Shown here in pieces: positions 32,240-43,479 of a stretch of 64,000 nucleotides of DNA (position 1 is its first letter; every line of letters begins with the position of its first letter). A program made the position numbers and the translations under genes. The notes beneath the pieces are model-generated. The model was given only the letters and a program-made list of their open reading frames with translations, was not told the DNA's origin and searched no databases. The DNA comes from Leptidea sinapis (taxonomy: Eukaryota; Arthropoda; Insecta; Lepidoptera; Pieridae): NCBI RefSeq assembly GCF_905404315.1, contig NC_066286.1, forward strand, positions 4,533,501-4,597,500, given 5' to 3'.

Positions 32240-32702
32240 TCACAGAATGACACATTCGAGCACAGTATATCTAATGACTCAAGACAACGAACGTAGAAGC
32301 GAACCTAACAAGCACAACAGACAAAGTTACCGTAGACAGAGCTTTGAAGAGTACAACGCGCTTGTGCGTCGCACACTTGTGTGCGTGCCGCTGCAGGTAT
32401 CTACTATCAAGCGCTCAGTTCCCTTTGGGCTGTCGAGTTTAAAGTATGCCGTGTGTTTGTCGTTCCCAACAACGCGTTCTTTACGATATTCGAACTGGCT
32501 TCACTTAATGACCTCCGTTTGCGTGTGGAAATTTAAAAGTAATTTTTGACAGTTCTAATATTTGGCGGAAATAAAAAATTGATCGTTGACAGTTAAGTGG
32601 ATTTTGAAGTGCAGTGCTGTGTTTATATTGTTTTTTAATTGCTGCATCAAATTGATTTTATTCGTGTTGTGTGATCTGAGAAAATATATTTGATATTAAT
32701 AT
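32240..32702 (+). promoter_or_regulatory. Candidate host promoter and 5' UTR exon
   Basis: This is a GC-richer, apparently single-copy stretch among repeats. It has an arthropod initiator-like TCAGT (32415), paired TTTGACAG and TTGACAG motifs flanking ATTTGGCGG, and no AUG-led conserved frame. It ends GATATTAATAT followed by GTGAGTATT at 32702, a good splice-donor match. An internal 115-codon frame has no motif and may be chance. The call is inference from composition and the donor only. Confidence 0.25.
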
Positions 32703-33960
32703 GTGAGTATTAACTGAAAATTTTGTAAGAATTTCCTTATTCAGTTTCCCGTTTGTATTACTTATAAGAAACTTAATAATAACTTGAAATATGTAAACAC
32801 GTTTTTCACTTCAGAGTATTTTTTTATTTTTATTTTAACTAAACAATTCAAGTATAAAATAAGTATCTACTTGGTAAAATTTATTTATGTGTTTATATTA
32901 TATTATCAACTTAATACCGAATTAGTTGTAAGTTTAAAATAAAACGATGCTTAGAAAAATCTAATGGTCATTTAATATTATGTAGTAGAGCGCCGAATAT
33001 TGGTATTTAATTTATTAATGTTCGGAAAAAATTGTTAAAAAGTACTATAAACAATAAAGACGTCGCAGTTTTTATTGAAGAAGATGTTTCAACAGGAAGC
33101 AGCTTTTTATTTTTTATTAAGCCTCCATTAAATAAATCCAAGTTGTCCCAATTTTTATTTAAATTTGAAAGTAGTTTAAAGAAGTAAATTAATTGTTATA
33201 TAAAGGGTCATGCCAGCTATTTAAGAAAGAGATCGCGTATCTGTATCTGATTGTAATTTCTGGCGACAAGGTCATCTAATTTAGTTTGATCGCTGAGTAT
33301 TTTCCTGTTTAATCTTTTCCCTTTCCTCTAATATATTTTTTCCTTTGGAGAACAATTACCTCTTAGTATGCATGCGTCTTTATAATGGTTAAATGGTGGG
33401 TGGTGTTTATACCCACAGAAGTCAGGGTTCCGTGTTTTAAATATTTATAAAATTTTAAAATATTTAAAAAATCATTGTTTTACCATCAGATGATAGTATA
33501 AAATACACATCGTTAAAAGTGTAAAATCATAATCATTGTTATAATTACTAGTTCAATCACATAATATTATTAACTTTAATAGTTATTTTCTAGTAAACAG
33601 TAACTTACTTAGAATTTGAGTCCGAAAGCACTTCTGACCCAAATAAAACTATCTATCGTCCTGTTTCGGTATTACCAATCGGTAGTAAACTTTTTGAATA
33701 ATAAATTTTAACCGAAATGCTGATATACTTCATGTATTTACGTTGTTCATGTGACACAATTTAGCTTTACTAGGAGTTCAGTTATTGATGCAGGTGTTGA
33801 CCTTGTCAAGAATATTTTTGAGGCTTTGAAGGAACTCGGTTAGGTCGAGAAGTTGTGAAAATGTACAAAACAAATGTGTTACAAAATTTAAAAGAATTGT
33901 TATTAAACATATGTGTGGTAAATTAATGATTTTCTTAATGATACTACAGACTGTGAATTG
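32703..33960. other. AT-rich sequence, nothing recognised
   Basis: If the preceding segment is a first exon, this would be the start of its intron. No coding frames or repeats are supported. Confidence 0.4.
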
Positions 33961-33964
33961 ATCG

Positions 33965-34143
33965 AATAACTTCAGGCTCTTTAATTATATTTTTATTGTA
34001 CGATATAACATTGTAATCCATATTTTTATAAAAAAAAAACTGTGCTTCTCAGGTCTGAGGCACACTAATTCGAATGTTTTTGACGTTCAATAATTAATGA
34101 TTTTATATCCTTTTTTTGAATAAAAATATTTGAATTTGAATCA
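33965..34143 (+). mobile_element. LINE 3' UTR, family F copy 1
   Basis: CTTCTCAGGTCTGAGGCACA, TTTTTGACGTTCAATAA and a terminal TTTGAATAAAAATATTTGAATTTGAA-like tail (written here in parts) match 37945-38110, 55785-55985 (reversed) and 60940-61040. Confidence 0.65.
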
Positions 34144-34149
34144 CAAAAT

Positions 34150-34236
34150 GCACTTTTAGTCTTCTGTGATTTATCTAAGGCTTTTGATTGTGTTGAACAT
34201 TCAGAGCAAGTTAGGAAGCTATATTGTTATGGCGTA
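34150..34236 (+). pseudogene. LINE reverse transcriptase box A fragment
   Basis: A 29-codon stretch reads ALLVFCDLSKAFDCVEHSEQ followed by VRKLYCYGV-stop. DLSKAFDCV..H is the classic reverse transcriptase box A of Jockey/CR1-like LINEs with the first catalytic Asp. It directly follows a family F tail, so two element pieces are joined here. Confidence 0.7.
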
Positions 34237-34239
34237 ATC

Positions 34240-34735
34240 CTCACCACTCGATTTCCTATTTTTATAATAAAAAAAAATGGAATTTAAAAAGTTGATGCCA
34301 ATGGAGACCTCTCAATATAGGTTGAGAACATAATTGTATGCAGCAACTACTTCCAGGCTATTTAATTAAAACGTTTTAATGTACCAATATTTCATCTACT
34401 AAGCAATATTTGTAATATAATGCTGTTTGATGGATTTACTTCGAACAACCTGTATAAGTAAGAGTAGTTAATTTTATCAGTCCACAAACAGTACGGCTAG
34501 TTATCTCAGGTCTCATGAGATTAATTTGTTAATTAATGTTAAATGTCCAATTAAGTTGGGTACTCATGCACCGAGAGAATTTAAATATTTAAGCAGTTAA
34601 TCCTACCATATTTCTCGTTGCCACCGTGTTGCTAAAAACAATAATAGTGAGCGAAAATTTTATGTCAGCGGTGACATAAGTCTTGTGATATTAAGTAATC
34701 ACCTCTGCTGCTCTACAACTTCAGAATTACATGTT
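34240..34735. other. AT-rich sequence with LINE echoes
   Basis: CTTCCAGGCTATTTAATTAA near 34350 resembles the start of the family F 3' UTR. Nothing else is supported. Confidence 0.35.
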
Positions 34736-34737
34736 TT

Positions 34738-35050
34738 CTTTTATGAAAACAAGGGACGAGACGAGCAGGACGTTCAGCTGAAAGTAATTGATACGCTCTG
34801 CCCATTACAATGCAGTGCCGCTCAGGATTATTGAAAAACCCAAAAAATCTAAGCGGCACTATAACTACCTGCGCTCGTCACCTTGAGACATAGGATGTCA
34901 AGTCTCATTTGCCCAGTAATTTCACTAGCTACGGCCCAAATCAGAGCGTAACACAATAATGCTTACACATTACTGCGTCACGACAGAAATAGGCGCTGTT
35001 GTGGTAACCATAATCTAGCCGGCATCCGGTGCAAAGGAGCCTCCCACTGG
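34738..35050 (-). repeat. Family A repeat, full length
   Basis: TTATGAAAACAAGGGACGAG at left, GGAGCCTCCCACTGG at right. Complete interior. Confidence 0.9.
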
Positions 35051-35734
35051 AAATGAATATGATGTGGAATAAAGTTGCCGTCCTGTTTTCCCACAACAAG
35101 TCAAAGTTTTTGTAATGTATTCGGATGTTCAAAATAGTTTTTAAGCAGCGTTCTGGATTTTTAATCATTGCTATTATTTATTCAGAGAATACAGATTAAA
35201 ATAGAAAGATACTTGTGAATGTGTTAATATTTAATTTATGTCCTCGCATTTACTGGCTTTTATTTTGTTCTATATTTTAATAACTAGTTTTGAATTCGTA
35301 TAACTATTATTTTTATTAAAAATATGGTTATTTTGATTATATATATTATTTTCACTAGCTATTGCAACCCTGATTTGAACTAAATTGTTCTTGTTATTCC
35401 AACTTCAAATCTTAGTTTTTTTTTAATTTGGGATTCACAACCCTAGTGTGGAAAAAAGTTATTTGGAAACCATACTATAGAAGAACGCTAGATATTATAT
35501 AGATATTGGGGATGATATCTAAAATCGCATGTATCTAAAAAAAATAACATCTTTTCAATTATTTAGGTAATTTCCCTGAATTTTGACTGTTCTAGTTATA
35601 GACTACTTATTTTTGCATTTAAAAGGAGCAATTCTTGTAAACACAATTGAATTTACACTTTTTTCAATATCTATAGTTTACGTGTTTGGGAACTGGCTCT
35701 CCCTGGGGTTTTTTTGCGGGCGATAAACTGATAC

Positions 35735-36172
35735 ACCGCAGTGTCTGCAGACGAAGGTTTTCAACCAGTGTGTGTTGCCAGTGAGGACTTATGGATATGC
35801 AGACGTGGTCGCTAACTATGGGCCTTATGAGAAAGCTCATTGTCGCTCGTAGGGCAATGGAGAGGGCTATGCTTAGAGTTTGCCTGCGAGATCAAAGTCA
35901 CTGACATAGCCCAAATGATTGCGATACTTACGTGACTATGGGCAGGGCACATACTTCAACGGACGGATGGCCGGTGGGGCAGTAAAGTCCTCGAATGGCG
36001 ACCACGTACGGGAAGACGCAGTGTTGGTAGATCTCCCAAAAGATGGACCAACGATCTGGTCAAGATCACCGGAGTACGTTTCACGAGGGCAGCGCAGTAC
36101 CGGTCGTCGTGGAGATCTTTGGGGGAGGCCTTTGTCCAGCAGTGGACATCTTCCGGCTGGTGATGATGTTGG
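35735..36172 (+). mobile_element. RTE LINE C-terminal fragment
   Basis: It encodes KVFNQCVLPVRTYGY, then in another frame RAMERAMLRVCLRDQ, and remnants of the WRP...RPPTRWTDDL region. It ends CAGCAGTGGACATCTTCCGG then TGATGATG. There are many frame breaks. It is best read against the copy at 38595-38995. Confidence 0.8.
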
Positions 36173-36664
36173 ACTGATCTAGCTAGGAAAATAATAACTA
36201 TGAAATAGTTGGAAAAACACGTTTTTCCTAGTTTTTGCACCAAGTGGAACCACTCAGGTCCTCTGTTTCAAAACATAACAATATACACATTTCTGATAGT
36301 TATATTGTAAGGAGATATCATAAAAGTATTACTCAAATCAGAACAGAACGGATAACGGACGAACAGATGCATACCTGGTTAATACCTAACTTACACTAAT
36401 TGTATATCGTAACTGTATAGTTCTCGGAATTAATCTTAGCACTCTCACCAAATTAATACTCAAATATTATATATTGAAATAGAACGAGACCATTTGGGCT
36501 GTCGTATTTGATTGGACTGGGAACAGTTGATAGGAACTGACAACTGCGTTTATACACCACTGAATATAATTGGTAATTAAATAAAGAAATTGATAAAATA
36601 GGTAAATTGGAATTTACTTCTTAGTACCGGCTAAGTGGGTACCACAATGGCGATTTAATCTGCC

Positions 36665-36950
36665 TTTTTTTAATGAAAATAAGGGACGAGACGAGCAGGA
36701 CGTTCAGTGATGGTAATTGATACGCCCTGCCCATAAAAATGTAGTGCCGAACCGGATTCTTGAAAAACCCGAAAATTCTGAGCGGCACTACAATTGCGCT
36801 TATTTGCCCAGTAATTTCACTAGCTACGGCGGCGGCTTCTGACCGAAACACAATGATGTTTACACATTACTGCTTCACGGCAGAAATAGGCACTGTCGTA
36901 GTACCCATAATTTAACCGACATATTACTGTGTAAAGGAGCCTCCCACTGG
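36665..36950 (-). repeat. Family A repeat, internal deletion
   Basis: A-rich end TTTTTTTAATGAAAATAAGG at left, GGAGCCTCCCACTGG at right. About 30 bp between GCGCT and TTATTTGCCC are missing. Confidence 0.85.
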
Positions 36951-36984
36951 TGATGGCCTAGTAGCATTAATGGCCAAATATTAT

Positions 36985-37035
36985 TGCTGTTTCGGTTAGA
37001 ATTGCGCCGTAGCAAGTTATGATGAGACTACAATT
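36985..37035 (+). repeat. Family A fragment, opposite orientation
   Basis: TGTTTCGGTTAGAATTGCGC then CGTAGCAAGTTATGATGAGAC is a degraded plus-oriented piece immediately beyond the minus-oriented copy. Confidence 0.55.
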
Positions 37036-37384
37036 TCAATTTGTACCAACATTTATGATCGATGCGGGACTATCAAACCTTAACCAAATATACCTATCTT
37101 ATCACATTACCTACACAGGCTTTCCTAGCGAGCCATCCAGAGGAATTCAAATACATTATGGCGACCCTTTGTTTTTATTATAAGATATATATTGAACAAG
37201 TTATATTAGGCATAAAGAAGCAATGTTTGCAATTATAATTAATAATTAATAAATAAATAAAAAACAACGTTTAAAAAAACCGACTTCAAAAATTGAAAAT
37301 TATAAAATAACTTAAGTAAGTAATAAAGATTTAATTTGACACACGTCTTATGCAAACCTAATAAGCTTTAATATTAATAAAATA

Positions 37385-37555
37385 CTACCTATTGATGGGT
37401 TAAGTCTAAAATATTCATAAAATGAAAAGTACTGGGCCAAATAATGCCAAACGAAAGAATCATGTTAATCGGATCATAAATTTCAGCGTAATCAGGTGTA
37501 CATACATAAAAAATACTGATCGAATTGAGAACCTCCTCCTTCGTAAATTTGGTTG
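37385..37555 (-). repeat. Dispersed repeat, family L copy
   Basis: The reverse complement begins near GAGGAGGTTCTCAATTCGAT and continues to a TGTATGTACACCTGATTACG block. The same terminus (AACCGACTTCAAAAAAGGAG) is at 54913 and, partly, at 63230-63360. The 67-codon minus frame here is within the repeat. Confidence 0.6.
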
Positions 37556-37571
37556 AAAAATAAAAAATAAA

Positions 37572-37655
37572 TAAAACGTCCGAGTGACGCATCGATCGTA
37601 AATCTTGGTCTACTGGTTCACGTCATCTTATGTTACAAAGTGACGAGCGCACTTT
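37572..37655 (-). repeat. Joined SINE (family P) and family A fragments
   Basis: CGTCCGAGTGACGCATCGAT is the reverse complement of the tRNA-like head at 18769. ATCTTATGTTACAAAGTGAC then GAGCGCAC (37625-37652) is a plus-oriented bit of family A. Confidence 0.5.
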
Positions 37656-37944
37656 ATTAATCTTGTTTAAAATACTTTTTTTCACACAAAAAACAAATTA
37701 AAATTGTATTTCATCATACATTTTCATACATTGAAACTAGTAAAACAGTTTTAAATTACTACCTAAGTTTTAAATTTCCTATGGGTTATTTGCATTCACA
37801 AAATCAATCTTTTATTACATATATATCATATCAAATAAATAAACTAATTTTACCACAGTATTTATATTAAATTAAAAGTTACTTCTTGTAATTTAAGCGC
37901 ACTTTTATATACATTAGTTATTGATACCACGTATTGGGAATGGA

Positions 37945-38110
37945 GCGACCGCCCTCAGGCTATTAAATAATTAGTTTAATTGTACTATATTACTTTGTAA
38001 ACATTCTTTGATTAAGATAAATGCCTGCTGAGTTTGTTGCACCCATTCTTCTCAGGACTGAGGCATTCTTTTTTGAATGGGTGATAGTTTTTGACTTTCA
38101 ATAAGTGATG
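37945..38110 (+). mobile_element. LINE 3' UTR, family F copy 2
   Basis: CCGCCCTCAGGCTATTAAAT, TGCTGAGTTTGTTGCACCCA, TTCTTCTCAGGACTGAGGCA and TTTGACTTTCAATAAGTGAT are in the same order as in other family F copies. Confidence 0.7.
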
Positions 38111-38590
38111 TAAAATCCTATTTTGACCAAAAAAATTTTACTTAACCCCTTTGCATACCTAAGAACCGTATAAGATTGCGTAAGTCATTGCTTAATGCAC
38201 ATTATATTCTCAAACATCGAGTCAAATAAAGCCATCAGTTTGCTTCTGATTTAAATCACCCGCTATTAATACACGTTTAGAGTAAGTCAATAAATCAAGC
38301 GTATAAGTCATCTGCCGTGAGTAATATGTAAGTAGGTCAAGGGGACACAGTTAGTGTATAGACATAGGTAAAAGAACTGGTAATAGCAGTTTAATAGGAG
38401 AGCAATTTAAATGTTTGACATTGTTCGTGTATGTCTGTTTAGTATTGAACCTTGATGAAGAAATTGTTATAACTCTACTTATTTCTTATAGCACAATAAC
38501 AATGAATACAATATGACAAACACACAAAATACGTTTATGTAGTTGGATAATAATTGTTTAAAATAGAATGAGTATTAAGACGAAGGTGTG
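38111..38590. other. Unassigned AT-rich sequence
   Basis: Nothing recognised. Confidence 0.45.
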
Positions 38591-38594
38591 TGTT

Positions 38595-38995
38595 TTCAGT
38601 GATCGTGGTCGCTAACTACGGGCCTTATGAGAAAGCTCATGGTTGCTCAGAAGGCAATGGAGAGTGCTATGCTCGGAGTTTCCCTGCGAGATCGAATCAG
38701 AAATGTGGAGATCCGTAGGAGAACCAAACTTGGCGACATAGACCAAATTATTGCGAAACTGAAGTGGCAGTGGGCAGGGCATATAGTTCGACGGACAGAT
38801 GGCCGTTGGGGCAGTAAAGTCCTCGAATGGCGACCACGTACCGGAAGACGCAGTGTTGGTAGGCCCCCCACAAGATGGACCGACGATCTGGTTAAGATTG
38901 ACGGAATACGTTGGATGAGGACAGCGCAGGACCGATCGTCGAGGTAGTAGGGGAGGCTTTTTTCCAGCAGTGGACGTCTTCTGGCTGATCATGAT
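38595..38995 (+). mobile_element. RTE LINE C-terminal fragment, best preserved
   Basis: It is 5'-truncated upstream of MRKLMVAQKAMESAMLGV. The 3' end is CAGCAGTGGACGTCTTCTGG, CTGATCATGATAG. It is the best reference for the RTE family in this window. Confidence 0.85.
38627..38947 (+). pseudogene. RTE ORF2 C-terminal domain
   Basis: A 106-codon open frame has the RTE signature order: QKAMESAMLGVSLRDRIRN, EIRRRTKLGDIDQII, KLKWQWAGHIVRRTDGRWG, KVLEWRPRTGRRSVGRPPTR, WTDDLVKIDGIRWMRTAQDR. It lies downstream of where the reverse transcriptase would be and has no start of its own. The frame is still intact, so the insertion is probably younger than the other RTE pieces. Confidence 0.85.
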
Positions 38996-39700
38996 AGAAC
39001 GACATAATATTATGTGTAACATATTGGTCATCGAATGGTTATATAGTTCTTGATAATTTGAAGAAATATAAAGATATAACTACGCAGCCAGAACTAACTT
39101 GATTTTGTAACTTTAACTAAGTTATTTAGTTATAAGCACCAACAAAGTATACAAAAATAAAAACAAAATAACATAGACAACATTCATAAGTAAGAAGAAA
39201 TAAGTACAAGCGTTTAAGTGGCGGTTTTCAATTCGTCAGTATGTTCTTATTTTCAAAAAAAATTGTTTTCTCAAAAGGACCTTTTAGCAACTCAGAACAA
39301 CGAAGTGTTTATTTATATAAGCACGCTATTACTACAGTTTTCCCCGCCTGAATGTGCTCAATAAGAATGTTTACTTAAATTATGTGAATCTGTGCGGTGT
39401 CATTTTGTTTTTGTCTGGTCACATAAGCAGCATTAGGTTTATGACCTAGCTTCAAACTCGTATTTCGTGTTCTGTGAGTAAAATGTCAGTTTTAATAATG
39501 TTTTTGGTACTACACCGTGCAAAGTGACAGATAATATCTTTATTTTTTATTATAGTATATTCATCATCATTATAATATTATATAACTCTATCTAAAGCTA
39601 AACTCTCAAACGAGAGTGAATTTTTTCATATCAGAGTAGCAAATTAGCTCTGTTCAACTCATTGAACAATAAGAGCTTCATTTTTATTCATTATTACTTC
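38996..39700. other. Unassigned; weak first-exon-like patch
   Basis: At about 39300-39470 there is TTTATATAAGCACGC (TATA-like) and, further on, CGTATTTCGTGTTCT followed by GTGAGTAAA, a donor-like site. This is too weak to call a promoter. Confidence 0.2.
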
Positions 39701-39840
39701 ATCATCATCACTTCAGCCGGAAGACGTTCACTGCTGGACACAGGCCTCCCCCAAAGATCGCCACGACGATCGGTCCTGCGCTGACCTTACCCAACGTGTT
39801 CCGGTGATATTGACCAGATCGTCGGTCCATTTAGTGGGGG
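39700..39840 (-). mobile_element. RTE LINE 3' fragment
   Basis: TCATCATCATCACTTCAGCC, GGAAGACGTTCACTGCTGGA and GATCGTCGGTCCATTTAGTG match the reverse complement of the copy at 38595-38995. It is truncated after about 140 bp. Confidence 0.8.
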
Positions 39841-40056
39841 ACTACTGTGAAAATATTTTGAATCTAGGCTACTCGTGTAAATATTTTGTGAAGCATGTTA
39901 TTTATTGGTGATAAGTAAGCAACCTTTTCAATAAACACTGCTGCACCGGTGTGACACACGGTACAAACTGTATTAATAGTAAGAATAGATTTAAATTACG
40001 GATTGAGTAATATATATGTACCTATATACCTACCAATATATAGGTTATAGTATTAT

Positions 40057-40325
40057 TTTATGAAAATACGGGAAGAGACGAGCAGGACGTTCAGCTGATA
40101 GTAATTGATATGCCCTGCCCATTACAATGGAGTGCTTCTCAGGATTCTTGAAAAACATCAAACATTCTGAGCGGCACTACAATTGTGCTCGTCACCTTGA
40201 GACATAAGATGTAAAGCCTCATTTTCAGACCGAAACACTATAATGCTTTAATGCACGGCAGAAAAAGGCGCGTCTGTGATACCCATATCCTAGCCGGCAT
40301 CCTGTGCAAGGGAGCCTTTCTCTGG
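40057..40325 (-). repeat. Family A repeat, internally deleted
   Basis: TTTTATGAAAATACGGGAAG at left. About 45 bp are lost between CCTCATTT and CAGACCGAAACAC. The right end is GGAGCCTTTCTCTGG. Confidence 0.85.
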
Positions 40326-41260
40326 TAAGTATTGGCTATCAGTGGTGTTAAAAATTCTTTTTTGCCAAATATTTGACCCCTTTTAATGAAAATTATAACT
40401 TATTTTCGTGTACAATAATAATACTTTTCTAAAACAGACCACGGCACTACATGCATTAAATTTCAGCCACCAAAACTCTTGAAATTAAAATATGTAGAGA
40501 GCTAAGACAATAATATTTTTGCTATCAATATTTTACTCCAGGTGAAGTCTGCGCACTATCTAGCGTTTAATAAATTGATTCTAGATAATATTTATGAGAA
40601 GGTTAGAAGTTTGACAACGTAGATTTATGATTCCCAACGTACCAAATATTATTTGGATAAAATTTGTCCGAATTTATATCGTCTGCTACTACAATAGATA
40701 AAACATTTTCACGCTGAAATCCGTCACGAAGTAGGTCGTGTAACTTCAAATCAAGCTCTTTAGAGACTACGTTAAGCAACATTATCAAATATTATTTATA
40801 CTTTATACGTTCCTACAAATTACCTAGCGATTTATTAAATTAATTACTTATAACGGCTTGTTTTGTGGTCGGTTTTAACTATACCCCTTAACATAGCACA
40901 CTAGTCATTGGACTTCTATACCAGGTCATCAGCAAGCTAAAGTCCTTCGGACTGCTTACAGAGGTAGCGTGTTAAGCTATGCATATACATGGACAGGAGA
41001 CAACAGCAAACCCTAACATGTTTTTTGAAGTGAAAACGAGTTCGCGTCACCGAAATGCTTAAAGCAGTATATCTGTAGCTATACAGCTGACAAGTAATAA
41101 GTGAAATTGAATGAATTTAATGAAAAGTTCAAAATGTACACACTCTGCATTGTTGGAATAGTATTTATATTTTAAAAATAAATTGAAATTAATAATTGAA
41201 ATCTTAAGTAATAAAAAAGGTTGTAGGTTACTTTTATTTCTCTGGCTGCAAGCTGAATGG
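40326..41260. other. Unassigned sequence
   Basis: A family L-like echo (GTGGTCGGTTTTAACTATAC) lies near 40867. Nothing else is supported. Confidence 0.4.
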
Positions 41261-41264
41261 GCAA

Positions 41265-41386
41265 ATAGCCATCATCGCTGCAAAGCCTCTGAAGACTCTG
41301 GGCATATCCTGCTAGAGTGTGAGGCCAGTGCGCTATCCTTATACTTAAGGAAGAAGACAGCCCAATCGAAATCACTGAGAATTTAG
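41265..41386 (+). pseudogene. Possible LINE C-terminal zinc-knuckle fragment
   Basis: HHRCKASEDSGHILLECEAS resembles the C-terminal zinc-binding tail (C..C...E..EHILLEC) found after RNase H or reverse transcriptase in R1/I-type LINEs, with one cysteine lost. It is short, so the match is suggestive only. Confidence 0.35.
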
Positions 41387-41797
41387 CACATCTTTGTAGT
41401 ATAAGGGCTACATTTCACCGGGATACCACACTAGACACTAGAGTCATGACACGTTCGAGCTGGTCACGCCACCAATTTGGTTGCGTAACCAAACGGACAG
41501 TAAACAATATATTTATTTACATATTTTCTTTATATCTTGCAATCTGCTAGGCATTTAGCTAGAGCTTATAAAGTTATAATTAGTCTTATAATGGTATTAG
41601 TCCAGTGACCAATCCATTTTTTAATGCCATTATGTTATACAACATTTCTGTTTAGTTTGTTGAAAAATTTTAATTCATCAGATTGCAGGCGAGTGCGTTT
41701 GGGTGGACTTTAACACGTTTTGCGTAAAAGTTGAGTTTATTAAGTATCTCCTGTTGAAATGTAGTCCTAAAAGAATGTAAGTGAGTTTATATTATAT

Positions 41798-41983
41798 CTA
41801 CGTCATGTTTATCATACAAATGATAATGTTGCTAATGGATGTTGGATTCATACAATGAATTTGTAAGGGTTTAATATCAGACGAGCATTTGACGGTGTGC
41901 TCAGACACATCTCTACGGAAGGGGTCGTAGTAAAAAGGAACTTCACTGCAGCTCTGTTTCAGTGGTTCCCCCCAATTTTCCAC
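41798..41983 (-). other. Unassigned 61-codon frame
   Basis: The frame ENWGEPLKQSCSEVPFYYDP then FRRDVSEHTVKCSSDI ends at a stop. Composition is coding-like, it is not part of a repeat I recognise, and coherent residues extend a few codons upstream of the Met. It could be an exon or chance. No family is recognised. Confidence 0.2.
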
Positions 41984-42261
41984 ACAGAGGATTCCATTTC
42001 AAATGTAACAATAGGTCACTCTTTGTGTTTTTGTGATTGAAAGTAAGTAAACATTTAATGATTACAAGACTTCACAATCATGTGAACGCTGAGGCTATCG
42101 GGCTTCTCGACAACACAGACCTTGTGATAAGATGAATTAACTAAATCTTTTGAATTCGTGTAGTGAAAAGCTAGTGTATCGTATACTCCAGAAAACAAGC
42201 GCTGTAATATGTTACAGCATTAAGCTGAGAAGGAACCAGTTTTTTTTTCAAATTTAGTTTA

Positions 42262-42470
42262 TTACACAAATAAAATTTTAATTGTTTATGTTTAAAACAA
42301 ATTTTTACGAACGATGCGGGACTCGTTCGAGCTGAGTTGGTAAGAGCGCTCGCACGGAACGCGAGAGGTCGCGGGTTCGAGTCCCGCATAAAATTTTATT
42401 TGTGAAATAAATTTAATCCCAGTACTGAGGATTATCACTTTGAAACATAATAAATTAGTTATTTGGTTTA
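42262..42470 (+). repeat. Composite tRNA-like SINE with inverted flanks (family P)
   Basis: CACAAATAAAATTTT (left) and AAAATTTTATTTGTG (right) are inverted around a tRNA-like core with D-arm GAGCTGAGTTGGTAAGAGC, anticodon arm CTCGC-ACGGAAC-GCGAG and T-arm GCGGGTTCGAGTCCCGC. There is no paired acceptor stem. The left flank (CGAACGATGCGGGACTCG) is the reversed 3' part of another copy, so two copies are joined head to head. The short frames here are not genes. Confidence 0.7.
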
Positions 42471-42670
42471 GTTTCAATTTGTAAAACATATTATGTAAAA
42501 GTAAAAATAAAATATTCTATTGTATTCAATGAAAAGTCATTATAACATGTACTAAGTATAAAGAACATATTGTTTTCCTCTTAATAGAGACAATAAGAAT
42601 AGTAAGTAAGTACTAAGTAAATTATATTGGTTATAAGTATAGGACTGGATTGTAATTAAAATTATGAAAC

Positions 42671-42958
42671 TTGCACGACACGCCACAAGTTAGGATATCA
42701 TCCCCACCATCTGGATGTATGGCGGTCCTCCACAGTGCGGTTTTCAAGGAGCTTTCTTCCACGTACTAAAAGCTGTGGAATCAGCTTCTTTGCGCGGTAC
42801 GACATGGGTACCTTCAAAAAAAGCGCGTACACCTTCCTTAAACGTCGGCAACGCTCCTGTGATTCCTCTGGTGTAGCAAGAGATTATGGGCGGCGGTGAT
42901 CACTTAAACTCAGGTGACCCGTACGCTCGTTTGTCCTACTTTTCCATAAAAAAAAACT
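42671..42958 (+). mobile_element. LINE 3' end (family of 521-1612)
   Basis: GCACGACACGCCACAAGTTA, GCGGTCCTCCACAGTGCGGT and ACCTTCCTTAAACGTCGGCA, then GGGCGGCGGTGATCACTTAA. It ends TTTCCATAAAAAAAAA. It is 5'-truncated, and coding remnants are frame-broken. Confidence 0.85.
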
Positions 42959-43479
42959 TAGGTTTTTCTAATAAAAGGAAAAAAAACATTATTTCTTAGT
43001 AATGTATTTAACGAGCTTGGTAAGGGGTTCGAATGCTAAGCTTCTTGGAATATAAGAATGTTATTATCCACAAAGAAAGGTTAAAATTTAACATCATTAA
43101 AATCCATTACAACATTCACGTCTTTTAGACCACCTTTTAGATTTATTTTTCCACTTCATATAATTTTGTATTAATTTACTATGGTATCAATTTGTTATAT
43201 TATCTCTGCTTCTAATAACGAATTTAGGGAGGATTTCACAGAGAAAGTTCGTTCCAGTGCGGCGTCAAACAATTAGCTGAGTTAGGCTGACACGGCTGGA
43301 AGATTTTACTCGACGGATTATAGAAGTTTGAGTATTTGTAGAATAAAGGTCATAGACTCATGCAAGGGTAAGTGGGGTAGACAGACCCATTCATTTCTGT
43401 TGAAATAATAACTTATTAAGTCAAAACGCTTATACTTAACAAGTTTTGTAGTTGAGTAAGAAGAATAAAATTATGAATC
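42959..43479. other. Unassigned AT-rich sequence
   Basis: Nothing recognised. Confidence 0.45.

Noticed and set aside
32202..32549. 115-codon frame as a complete host protein
   Set aside because: The start lies beside the A-rich end of a family A repeat, there are no motifs, and the region looks more like promoter or 5' UTR sequence.
35956..36243. Minus-strand 95-codon frame as a protein
   Set aside because: It is the antisense shadow of the RTE C-terminal region. The same shadow appears at 38612-39031 and 25898-26339.
42318..42390. Possible tRNA gene with a good T-arm
   Set aside because: There is no paired acceptor stem, position 33 of the anticodon loop is C, and the flanks match a dispersed repeat.
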